Part shown: positions 21,820 to 32,475 of the stretch, piece after piece
How the letters are laid out: every line of letters begins with the position of its first letter
Numbering within the stretch: the first letter of the stretch is position 1
Origin: Dendrobium chrysotoxum
Taxonomy: Eukaryota; Streptophyta; Magnoliopsida; Asparagales; Orchidaceae
Direction of reading: 5' to 3'
Length of the DNA: 64,000 nucleotides
Assembly: GCA_019925795.1 (NCBI GenBank)
Contig: CM034311.1
Span: 37,861,472 to 37,925,471, forward strand
Program-made: the position numbers and the translations under genes
Notes under the pieces: model-generated
The model's database searches: none
The model's input: only the letters and a program-made list of their open reading frames with translations
Told to the model about the DNA's origin: nothing

Positions 21820-22440
21820 TTACAATTTTGTAAGAACATTAGCAATATGCTTGTTTTGAATGGACACAAGTTTGATGAGTCCACGCAAACTTTAACACAA
21901 TAAGTGATACTTGCTTCTAATATGCTTGATCCGCTTATACAAAGTGAGATTACTAGCTGTAATGTGCATGATGACTTTATGAAGCCACTAATGATAAGAT
22001 GAAGGTTTCGTTTGAAACAATTTTTTATTATTTTTAAAATAATTTTTTATCACAAAAATTAAAATTTTTATTCAAAAAAATTACTTTAAGAAGCAATAAG
22101 AAAGCCGTTCCAAACGAAAATGCTGTAGAAGTTGACTTAGCCAAGTTAGTTCACTAGCAGTAGCAAACAATGGGAAATACTCCGCTTCTGCTAAAGATAA
22201 GGAATTAAGCAGTTTGATGCTTCTTTAATTACCTTCCAAGAAATAATTGAATCACTGAGGAAGACATAAAACTTGGTAATCGAGCGTTGTGTGTGCTTGG
22301 GCAAGAGCCCTAGTCAGCATCAGAAATAGCTTTAAGCTGTTAGATAATGTACTTGAGAAAAGTAAGCCCTGGCTGATTGTGGCTTGGAGATATTTGAGGA
22401 AATCATAAGCTGCAGCAGAATGTGGAGCCTGTGGTAGGTG
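21820..22440 (-). pseudogene. Ty1/copia RNase H relic, interrupted by a MITE
   Basis: Antisense translation gives a decayed copia Pol C-terminus: RYLKATISQGLLFSS, then LSLAEAEYFPLFATASELTW, and after a MITE insertion HITASNLTLYKRIKHI. These correspond to the YLK, AEAEY and RTKHIEID blocks of copia RNase H. Stops and frameshifts make it non-functional. The MITE at 22004-22121 splits it. Confidence 0.75.
22004..22121. repeat. Palindromic MITE copy inside the copia relic
   Basis: Begins ggtttcgtttgaaac and ends gccgttccaaacgaaa. It inserted after the copia element was already present. Confidence 0.8.
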
Positions 22441-22534
22441 AAATTATTAGGTGCGGAGTCTGGACGGCGTTCAGAGGCAAATAAAAATGCGCAACGTCAT
22501 CAAAAAAATGTACCGAGCTCAGTACCGTTTTGTA

Positions 22535-22566
22535 CCGAGCATAATACCAAACGGTATTATGCTCGG
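22535..22566. repeat. Perfect 14-bp stem hairpin
   Basis: Arms CCGAGCATAATACC and GGTATTATGCTCGG pair perfectly around an AAAC loop. A direct copy of the start (taccgagc) lies just upstream at 22511, and a smaller hairpin gaaccg/cggttc lies just downstream (about 22575-22590). There is no T-run after it as in an intrinsic terminator. Function unknown. Confidence 0.85.
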
Positions 22567-22666
22567 AACAAAAAGGAACCGGACGGTTCTCCCGTCTGGT
22601 GTCCGCACAGAATAATCGCTCCTATGGTAGAGCCCAAAAATAACTCAGCTTGTGCACTAAGAAAGT

Positions 22667-24093
22667 AAAATCTAGTTACAATAGAGTGAGCTCGACTAGT
22701 CTACCAACAAGTCGTTTGTTTTGTTAGGCGTTGGGGATGAGTTCATCTACATTAAAAATTTCTTTGTGATCTATGGGCATGGTCGTTGGTTTGCCTTCCA
22801 GGAACTTGCTTGTACACCATCCTCTCCCTTTGTTGTGTTTTCTCTCTCACCTGTAAGAAAAATATAAAACTTTTGCTTCTAAAAAGAGGACTTTTTTTAA
22901 TCTTTACAATAAAAATTTAAAAAAGATGACATCCCCTCTCACTGGAGGTGGAACTACATTGAATCGAGGGCGGGCAATTTAAAAAACTTACCCCCCTAAA
23001 AATATTTTTTGTCCTATCTTAAAGAGTTTTGCCCGTATCAAGTTTCGATCAAATTCACGTAGGCCCAACCACTCATTGTTTGGCCTATCTTGTTCATGTT
23101 TGTTGAGTTGCTGCTTAGACTTCGCCTCCCCGCAACTCACTAAAAGCCCCCCACCACTTGCACGTCTCTGAACACCTGCCACCAACTTTGCTCATCCTTA
23201 AAAGTAAAGTTGGTTTCGCCTCTGTAGAATAATTGATTATATATAATATTTTTAAATAATGTGGGGCCAAAATAATTGATTTTGAAAAAAAATATTTTGT
23301 CCTTATAATAAAAAAATGATTTTATTTTGAGAAATAAAAAAAAAATAATGATTTTATTTGGAGAAATAAAAAGAGAGAATAAGAAGTTTTCTCTAATTAT
23401 AAATAAAAAAATTTAATTGGAACATAAAAATGTAAAATTTAGGATTCTTTCTTTGGGAAAATTAAATCTTTAGGATTCAAGAGTGGAAGTAACCCAACAA
23501 GAAAGGTAGACTGGACATGTTAGCATTGATTGTTAAGTTGGAAGACTTCAAGTCAATAAAGATGGCAACAAGTTTGTTAAAACAATATTATGTTTCTTTC
23601 TTATATAACTAATTAAATATTATTTAATTGGTAATGACTGTTTAGTCTCTCGTAATCACAATAATTAAACAGATAAAGTTATGCCATCACTCGTTTGATT
23701 TTTATTTATATTTTTGTTTAATAACAATTTATTAGAAAAGCTATTTATGACAGCATTTTTTGTACCAAAAAATATAAAATTCTAAATCAAATTAAAAAAA
23801 ATATGTCATAGGGCCTGTTTGGGATGAGTGCAATTTTTTATAAAGTTGATTATAAAATTGTTATGAGTAGCTATTTTAATTACAAAAAATAATTTTTTAT
23901 CATAAATTTTTTTAAAAAATAGTAGCCTTAAAAAATTATAATTGTTATCTTAAAAGCAAATCAATGAAAACTATCCCAAATAAATCATTAATTTTCTTTT
24001 TGCTGCTAAACATTTTTTTTATTTAGAAAGTTGATCTTACTCCTGGATTCTTCTTTAATTCCATATCCATGAATACTTTATAATAACATATTT
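22667..24093. other. AT-rich intergenic DNA with a longer MITE-like repeat
   Basis: A roughly 180-bp repeat at about 23813-23992 starts gggcctgtttgggatgag and ends aactatcccaaataaa. It resembles the longer repeats at 27220-27447 and 27580-27772. Nothing else recognisable. Confidence 0.45.
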
Positions 24094-27000
24094 AGGCTTC
24101 ATTTAGGACCACTTTCTTAATAATTTCTAAAATAGTTTTTTAGTATAAAAATTTTCTAATTCAAAAAATTTTTTACCGAAAAATTGCTTTAAAAAGTTAT
24201 AAAAAAGCTGTCCCAAATAAAGTCATAATCTAAAACTATTTCCTTCAAAGGAAATTAATTTGATTCTCGAAGCAGTACCTCACTATATAAGGTGTCAAAG
24301 GCGTTGTTACGATGGCTCAAACGATGAAGAACTTTGGAATTGTGGTGGTGAGGGAGATGAAAATCGGGAGTGGCAGTGTGAGGCGAATCTATCAAGAGAG
24401 GTGTAATTGCGAAAAACAACAGCTTAAGTTATATTCAAAACGTCGAATCCTAAACTAGAGAATTATAATTTATGAAGGCCCCTCGTTCGCAATTCTACCC
24501 TGCTCCAGCAGCCTGGCGAGCGAACAAGTGGAGTTTATTTTGACTCAAACTTGAGCTCGTTTCATTAATGAGCAAGAAAATCAACTTGAGCTAAAGTTCG
24601 AAGCTCGATGTACTTGACTTATGAGCTCGTTTACGAGTTGAGCTCGAGCTTGCTCGCAAGTTGGCCAAAGCACAACTTGGGCGAAAGGGGTTGCAGGATC
24701 TGAAAATTCTTTTGATTCAAGCGAATTTCTATTTCACTATTTTTAGCTTGCTTGGGTACTTCAAAAATTGCAAAACTTTATTTCATTTTTTTTTCTTTTG
24801 TTTCCAACCAAACTTCAAAAATAATAAAATACATGCAAACAAAACACATAACACTTTGGATATATCCAAACAACCAATCCCTTACTAACTTATATATAGT
24901 TCACTCAAAATAATCAACTCATAAAATATTTAATTGCCCATTACTATGATGCATCCCCATCACCATCTTCTTTAAAAAAAAAAAAAAACATATACCAATT
25001 AACAATTTAATATAATTTTCCATAATGTCCACATATGCTGACAAACTAAACACGTAATTAAAGAATAATTAATTAATTAGATCTTCACATAATCACATTA
25101 GTGCATCATGTTAGCATCACTATTATGTTAAAAGAAGAAAAACGAAAATGATAAATAAATTAAATTGTAATTACTATTCGCCCAATTATTTTACTGGGAA
25201 GAAACCCATTCTTTGGCTCGGTTTGGTTGGAAGGAAATGAACCAAGAAAATGAAACTGATAAATAAATTATATTGAAATTACTTTTCAGCTAATTATTTT
25301 ATTGAGAAGAAAATAAATGGAAAAGGTTTTGTTTTTGGCTTAATTTGAAAAAAAAAGAAAAAAGAATGAGCACAATCTTATAATGATATTATTAATTTTA
25401 CTTCAACTTGTCACTATCTTAGGCTTTATGTGAGATAATTTTTTTACTGTTTTCTTAATAAAAAATTTCTTACTATTTTTTAAAATAATTTTTTAAGAAA
25501 TTTTTTATTAAGAAATCAGTAAAAAAGTTGTCCCAAATTAATAAAGACTTAAGCTTCATTTAGGATGACTTTTTATTGCTTCTTATAACAGAATTTTAGT
25601 TAGAAAATTTTAATTTTTGAGCTAAAACTCTGTCTTAAAAAATAATAAAAAAAATCGTCTCAAACGAAGCCTTAATGTAAGGAATCATTGAGGAAGGATT
25701 CATATGTTCTTGATAAGTGATCAGAAAATTCATCGATTGAATATAACTTTTGATATTATTTTTAAACAAAAAGTTACAAAATTAAAATTTAAATTTCGAT
25801 ATAAAAAATTTTAATTATTAAAATTTAATTTATAATCAATGCAAATATTCCAGCAAGACAAAAGTAAATTAAATTTCAGTCTAAATTAGCACAAACCAAA
25901 TAACTAAAAAGTAATTCGATTTGGAGGTCATTAAATTAATTAAATGCTGAAGAAATGGTATATGATTGAAGAATCAATGCATGCCGTCTAATTAAGGTTT
26001 CGTTTGGAATAACTTTCTTACTGTTTTCTAAAACGGCTTTTAAGTACAAAAATATCTTGAACTAAAATTTTTTATAATAGATAGCTGCTTTAGAAATCAT
26101 CATTAAAGCTGTCCCAAACGAAGCCTAAGTGTTTTGTGTTTAATAGCTAAAATTCACATAATGTCACTTTAAAATAATTATGAGTAAACCCTATGTTTTC
26201 ATATGAAGAGGAGTTTGGAACTAAACCTAAACATGGAGCATGACTGAGCTATGCCCAACAATTGATGTCCAAGACTATCGTCCACAACCTTCATCCACCA
26301 TCGTTCTGCGATCTACTTACCATCGCTAGCTGAGTACAGTCTCCAGAACATTATCATTCGATTACCTTTACTTGACTATGGTCTCCCAACCACCGTCACC
26401 TAACTATCGTCGCCTAATTATTGTCTCCCTGACTTCATTGCTAACAAGGTCCACTCATGTCACCGCCTATAAAAGTATAAGGAAAATGCATAATGTCAAT
26501 ATTTGGGATAATTTTTTTATTGCTTTCTAAATCATCTTATTAGTACAAAAAAATTTAATTAAAATTTTTATACTAAAAATTATTTTAAATAATAATTAAA
26601 AAATTATCCCAAATAAAATTTTTATGAAACCATAAAAAAAAAAAACCCAGGAACTTCAAATCTATGGGTGCTCATTTCACTTTCAAACACCACTACTGCA
26701 GGCGTGCATGTATCACTTATAATATTTTTTATTAAAAGGGATCTGAATAAGTCACAATATTTTTAAATATATTTTAAAATTCCTATGCTCAATATTAATT
26801 ATTAATGTATCTTTTGTATTCTGAGATAAGTTCAAATTTGTTTTTTATTTTTTAAAAGTTAATTATTTATGATATTTTTTGTACGATTTAAGGATTTGAG
26901 TGTTTTAAAGATAAAAAATTTAAGTATTAGATATATAAACGTAAAAGAATTATATGATATGTTAAATCCCCAAAATTTTAGTACTATTGATTATTTGATT

Positions 27001-27916
27001 TTGAGAATTATTTTTAGCTATAGAAAAGGATCTATGGCCCTTTTTGACTTTATTTTTATGAGTATATTTTTAAATAGTGTTAAAATTATTAATTAATAGC
27101 CACTTCCTTTGTAAAATATTATAAAATAGATAATAATTATGTGGCTACAAATATTCGTGCAAGTAAACATTATTTAACCTTATAGTTATAAAAATTATTA
27201 TAAGTTGATCTCGCTTAGGACCTATTTGTGCCGATTGCAGCATTTTATAAAGTTAGTTGTGAAGCTACTATGAAAAAAGTTAATTAGCTACTTTAATTGC
27301 AAAAGGCAACTTTTCATCATAAAAATTTTTTAAATGCCGTGAGAAAGTGGTGAAAAATCAGCAAGAAAATAGTAATAAAATGAAATAGTGGTTGTTGTCT
27401 TAAGGGCAAAGCAAAGAGAAAGTTGTTCCAAATAAACCATTAGGCTTTGTTTGAAAGGGCATTTTTATTGCTTCTTAAAGAAGCTTTCTAGCACACAAAT
27501 TTTAATTTTTGTGCTAGAAAGCTGCTTTAAGAAACAGTAAAAAAACCGTCTCAAATGAAGCCTTAATCATCACTTTTAGAACCCGTTTGGAACGGCTACA
27601 ATTTTTTTAAAAGGTGATTACAAAGCTATCGTGGAGAAAAAAAATTGTTTAATGCTGCTATAAAAAACATTTCCTAGTACATAAATTTATTAAAAGCAGT
27701 GACCAAACAAAAATTGTGATTGCGATATGAAGCAATACTGTAAAAAAGCTATCCCAAACAAAGCTTTAGCCTGACTGTTTGACCATAAGACTAAGGCTTC
27801 GTTTGTGATTGCTTTTTTATTGCTTCTGAAAGCAGTTTTTTAATAAAAAAATTTTAATTTTTATATTAGAAAACTGCTTTAAGAAGTAATAAAAAAATCA
27901 TCTGAAACGAAGCCTA
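24094..27916. repeat. Field of short palindromic MITEs (about eight copies) in AT-rich DNA
   Basis: Copies of the roughly 120-bp fold-back family lie at 24094-24224, 25421-25547, 25552-25672, 25995-26127, 26500-26622, 27442-27562 and 27794-27916. Longer related repeats lie at 27220-27447 and 27580-27772. Each has a tttgggac-like left end, a gtcccaaa-like right end, and a centre in which ttagtacaaaaattt is mirrored. Edges carry TTA or TAA, as for PIF/Harbinger (Tourist-like) MITEs. No transposase is present in the window. A GAGCTCGA repeat lies at 24530-24660. No gene seen in this span. Confidence 0.8.
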
Positions 27917-29069
27917 AAAGATATGATTAAAAGTGATGCTTTTAGCTAGGCACTGTTTTAAAAAATAAAAAGGAAAACCTAATAATTTGCTATATTTTAA
28001 TAAATAATATTTATTATATAAGAAAAAATATTATTATAAATCATAATTTTTAAAGAAATATACAAAAATATAAGCTCTTTGGGTACTAAGCCATTGCAGG
28101 CCAAGGGAAAATGGACAAGAAAGTTTGTGGGTGAATCTTGGACTCTTCCCTCAAGCTTTTAGCTATTAGAGAAAGAAAAGAACTTAAGAATATATAGGCT
28201 TAAGAGCTCTTCGATTTACATTGGGATTAATACTTCTATATAGTATCATGAGCGGTCTAATCTTACATAACCCACGCGAGTCGGTTTTAGGTTGAAAATT
28301 TTGACCCATTTATAAAATCAGATTGGATTTGGATCAATCCGTTTACTCCAAAGTCAACTCAGGTTGGACCCGAATTGACACCCTTAAATATTCCTGGTTT
28401 GTGCGAATCCATAATCGGAAATAAGCTGCTGCATTGCTATCCGATTGCCTTAGCAAATGTTATAAGCATGCAATGTTGATTTATTTTGGTTAAAAATATA
28501 TTGTTATTTCACATTAAATAAATATATACAAATATGGCCAAGTATTTCTGTAAAATTAATTTTGCTCTCATCTTTATGTTTTAAGTTAGTTTTTTATGAT
28601 TATTTTATTTTAGATGAATTATCTTATCTATTTAAAAAATAATAATATTTACGTGTTTTTTTAAATAATGAATTCATGTATCTAAGTTTGTCATGATTAC
28701 ATTGGTGGAAATTTGATAGGATTGAAAATTATGAATTTAATTTTTTTTTTATGAATTATAATGTTTGGATGAGAATTTAAAAATGAATGCATGAAAAATA
28801 TTTGTTTTATAAATAATAAATTTAAGATGATAGGAATGCAATTACCAAAATTTATTCTGTTAATGGCGAAGACTTGTGGCTCAATTTAAAGCCAGGCAGA
28901 GGTCTTACACTGCTGTGAATGTGATAAATAGAGCGCGCGAGATCGAAGATACTGCGTATGTATGAGAGAGAGAGTGAGAGTAGAGGGAGGAAGAGGGAGG
29001 GGAGAGGGAGAGAGAGAGAGAGATGCAGATGCCGGCATGGCTAGAGGGACCAAGGTGACGGATTTGCTA
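27917..29069. other. AT-rich intergenic DNA
   Basis: A fragment at 28245-28390 with acccgaattgacaccctta resembles the ends of the TGTCAA/TTGACACCCC repeats at 33895 and 43457. A GA-rich low-complexity tract lies at 28965-29025. No gene seen. Confidence 0.45.
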
Positions 29070-31213
29070 TGTTATTCTTTTAGAGTTTTTTTAGTGATCC
29101 AACTTATTTTCGTTTCTATCTTTTTTCTGTTAGCTTTCTTTAGATTTTTGTATTGCTTTAGGTGTTGCCTTTTATGTCTATATATAGACATATATTTCTG
29201 TAATATGAAACAATCCTCTTAAAGGCAAAGGAATTAACATTGGTTCTGCTCTCTCCCTCTCTTCCCTGTTTCCCTCTCTCTCTTGCAAGAAGAGCTCCTC
29301 CATTTTCTTACAATCCAGTATCAGAGTCTTGTTGAGGCGATATCGAGGTGGAGGAAGGTTCAAAGGAGGAGGAGAGAGGCTTGGCAGCGCATGAAAGTGG
29401 AGGCCTAGGCTGATCGAGCGTGTTGTTCTGAGCGAGGTGAAGTTCGTGCGAATAGGGGCTTCACGAAAGTGTTCGGAGAGGAGGTTGCGGCTTATGCGTG
29501 GAAGGAGGTGCTAAGGGCGTGTTCGCTAGAGTCGCGCGGTAGCCGAGCCTGGAGGGACGTTCGCGAGATTGCGAGCTACTACGGGGTTAGACGCAAGCAA
29601 GCATGGGCGGAGCCACTCGTTTGGAACTCGAGTGGTGCATAGGAGACAGTGGGGAAGAGCGGAAGCGTGCGCGAGTGGGGCGCACAATTCTCGTGTGGGT
29701 GTTGCATGCGGAAGGGGGGCTGCAGACTGCAGCGGGTGCGAAGGCCTCGTAGAAGCAAGGCTGCAGTAGGTGGTCGTTATGGGCCAGAAGAGGCACGCAA
29801 GAAAGGAACTCGTGGGAGATTGCGAGTGTAAGCGGGCCGGAGACTAGGCCTCACAGGTGGATTTGCGTGTGCACGGGTCCGGAGCGGAGGCTGTGACATA
29901 GCCGCACACGAGAGCTGCTGTTGTAGTTCAGAGTAGGGGCAGCAGCGCAGAGAACAGGTCGTGAGGGTGTCGGGGCAGGAGACAGACTGTTCTGTCACTG
30001 AACAAAGCGGAGGTTGGGCCGCAAGTCGTGCGATCAAACAGGAGCACGAGAAGATCGATTTGTGTGTGAATCGTGGCGGGGCTGCTATTCTTGCGGTCAA
30101 ATTCAGACTGTAATTCTTGATTAAAGATCTTTCCTAGATTTTTTGAGGTGGAGCATTAGCAGCTATGGGTTCGTGATCATGTCAATACAAAGATTCAAGA
30201 TCGACAGATTCATTGGAGAAAATTATTTATGTTTGTGGCGGATCATGATAAAGACATTGTTAGTCCATCAGGGGATATCAGAGGCAATAACCAGAGATGG
30301 ATTTGCAGCATTGACTGATTGGGTGAAGGCAAGGGAAATGCAATTGAAGGCTCATAGCATAATTTTGCTTTCACTTGGTGACGAGGTGTTACGAGATGTT
30401 GCTTATAAAGAAATAGCCATTGAGGTATGGGAGAAATTAGAATCATTGTTCTTGAAAAAAATCTCTTGCAAATCGTCTGATATTAAAGAAGCAATTGTAT
30501 ACCCTTCAAATGAAAGAATAAAAGGATATTCGAAAGCACATTGATGACTTCAATAAAATAATTCTTAATCTGAAGAATGTTAACATGCAGATTGATGAAA
30601 AAGATCAGGGCATCATCTTGCTTAGTTCGTTGTCGAAAACTTATAAACACATCGTTGATACAATGCTGTATGTAAAGCAGACTTTGACGATGACTGAGGT
30701 AAAGTCAGTATTGATGTCAAAGGAGATTCAGCAGAAAAGAATGACAACATGTTGCTGGTTAGGGACATATCAGATGTTAGAAAAGATAAAATAAGCAAGA
30801 AATACTATCTTTGCCACAAAGAGAAACATTTCAAAAGAAATTGTTTGAATATAGAGAAATTGCAAAGAGTTGAACTTAAAGAAGACACTAATATGACAAT
30901 ATTAGTAGATTCAAGGGATGATTGGAATGATTCAAAGGTTCTGTAAGGGTCATTTGGAAGAAGTTGGATTAAGGCGGAAATTGTTACAGTTTTTTAGTGA
31001 TCCAACTTATTTTCGTTTGTCTTACTTCTGTTAGCTTTATTTAGGTTCTTGTATTGCTTTAGGTGTTTTCTTTTATGTCTATATATAGACATATATTTCT
31101 GTAATATGAAACAATCCTCTCAAAAATAAAAGAATAAACATTGATTCTGCTCTCTCCCTCTCTTCCATATTTCCCTCTCTCTCTTGCAAGAAGAGCTCCT
31201 CCATTTTCTTACA
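29070..31213 (+). mobile_element. Deleted Ty1/copia retrotransposon carrying only a broken gag
   Basis: Near-identical LTRs at 29070-29312 (243 bp) and 30982-31213 (232 bp) begin TGTTA and end TTTTCTTACA. Both contain the TATA-like tctatatatagacatat and the ctctccctctcttcc tract. ccagtatcagagtc follows the left LTR, a decayed initiator-Met primer site. The interior has a GC-rich leader (about 29340-30100) and a copia gag (30179-30945). No protease, integrase or RT is present: the zinc-knuckle region runs almost straight into the 3' LTR. No exact target duplication was seen. Confidence 0.85.
30179..30945 (+). pseudogene. Copia Gag (UBN2-type) with frameshifts
   Basis: The first frame starts MSIQRFKIDRFIGENYLCLW and gives the copia gag core (MIKTLLVHQGI, AIEVWEKLESLF). 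Near 30487 the frame shifts to KQLYTLQMKE with an in-frame TAA, then IRKHIDDFNKIILNLKN. It shifts again near 30745 to reach the zinc knuckle YYLCHKEKHFKRNC, whose first Cys is replaced by Tyr and whose Gly by Lys. It is therefore a relic of a capsid/nucleocapsid gene. Confidence 0.85.
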
Positions 31214-32475
31214 TATTCCTTCCAGTGTGATTCTTATAGGACACCTGAAATTTGATAATGTTATTTCATTATCTCTTCATCTCTCTCTATATTACGCAAC
31301 CTGCCTTCCCTTTTTTTGTACCTGATTTTATTTTCTTACTCCTTCAGCTTGAGTGAGATTTTCATGGCTATCTGTCTGGTTACCTGTTATAAGTTTCCTT
31401 CTTTTTTTTTGTTTTTTTGCTTGAAATCATTTAAAGCTGAAAAAAGCTGAGTTTAAAGTGTCAGTTTCCTGACATTCTCTTAGTTCTTTCTGTTTTTTGC
31501 GAGGATTTGAGAGGTCTCCCACTTTTTCTCCCTTTGATCATCAGAGGTCTTTCCTTTAATCAAAGGTTGGATTTTTCATCTAATTGGGTTTAAACTGCAT
31601 TAATTCCAAGCTTGTGCCCCTTTTTGTAGTTATGATGGCGTTTTCTCCTTCTGGATTTTTGCAGTCACTCCTTCTGGATTTTTGCAGTCACAGGGACCTT
31701 TTCTGTCTTTCAAGTGCTTGCGTTACCTCCAAGTTTGGATCTAGGTTTCCCTCCACTTGCCATGATTCTTTCTGCAGTAGTTGTTTTTTGTCCCCCTAAT
31801 CTCTTATGCTTCAGATAGAAAGATGCCTCTTGTTTGCAGTTTAAGCTTCTCATTTCCTCACTCCAAGATGCAATTGTCTCATTGCTTTGCAGATGATTTA
31901 ATCACAGAGTTGGAGGAATTTGGTTCTGCTTTCCGCCATTATAGCTGACATAACAAAAGAGGAGTACAATAGGTACAAAAGAATTTGAACGAAGAGGAAA
32001 GAGAGGAGATTATAAAAAAAAAAAAAAAAAAAAAGAAGATGGTGCTGTTAGCTCAATGCTTGTAGTTGTTTCTGCTCTTCTTACTAGTTTACGAATGTAG
32101 AGGAGTTGCTGTCCCTTTTAGCTCCGGACTCTGGGGGCTTTGTCTCTGGACGGGGAAACATCACTCGCTTATACCAAGGAAATAGTTGAATTCAATGCCC
32201 GTTTAAACCCTAAAAATCAAACCTTTCTTACTCGTGCGAAAATATTGTAATTCTATCTCTTTCTTCTTTCTTCAGCCTATGTATAGGCTAAAATTCCATC
32301 TTTTTAATGAGTCAGCGCTCCATTGTCTTGTCAAACTCCAATTGATAGCCTTATCATTTTTCTTATGGTTGCTTCCAGTTTGTTTCTTTTGTTATGGTAT
32401 GAGCCGTGAGGAGGTGGTGCAGGCTTAAGGTTATAGTGCTGTAAAAAATAATAGGTCACAAAATTTTCTTCAAAC
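31214..32475 (+). other. Upstream region of the NPH3-like gene
   Basis: Pyrimidine-rich DNA fitting a promoter and 5' leader. It contains a perfect 23-bp tandem duplication (tccttctggatttttgcagt.. at 31646 and 31669) and an A21 run (32014-32034). The 64-71 codon frames here are Phe/Ser-rich and look non-coding. Transcription start not located. Confidence 0.4.

Noticed and set aside
29569..30100. GC-rich frames of 60-107 codons
   Set aside because: They lie in the untranslated leader between the copia LTR and gag, with mutually incompatible frames and no domains.
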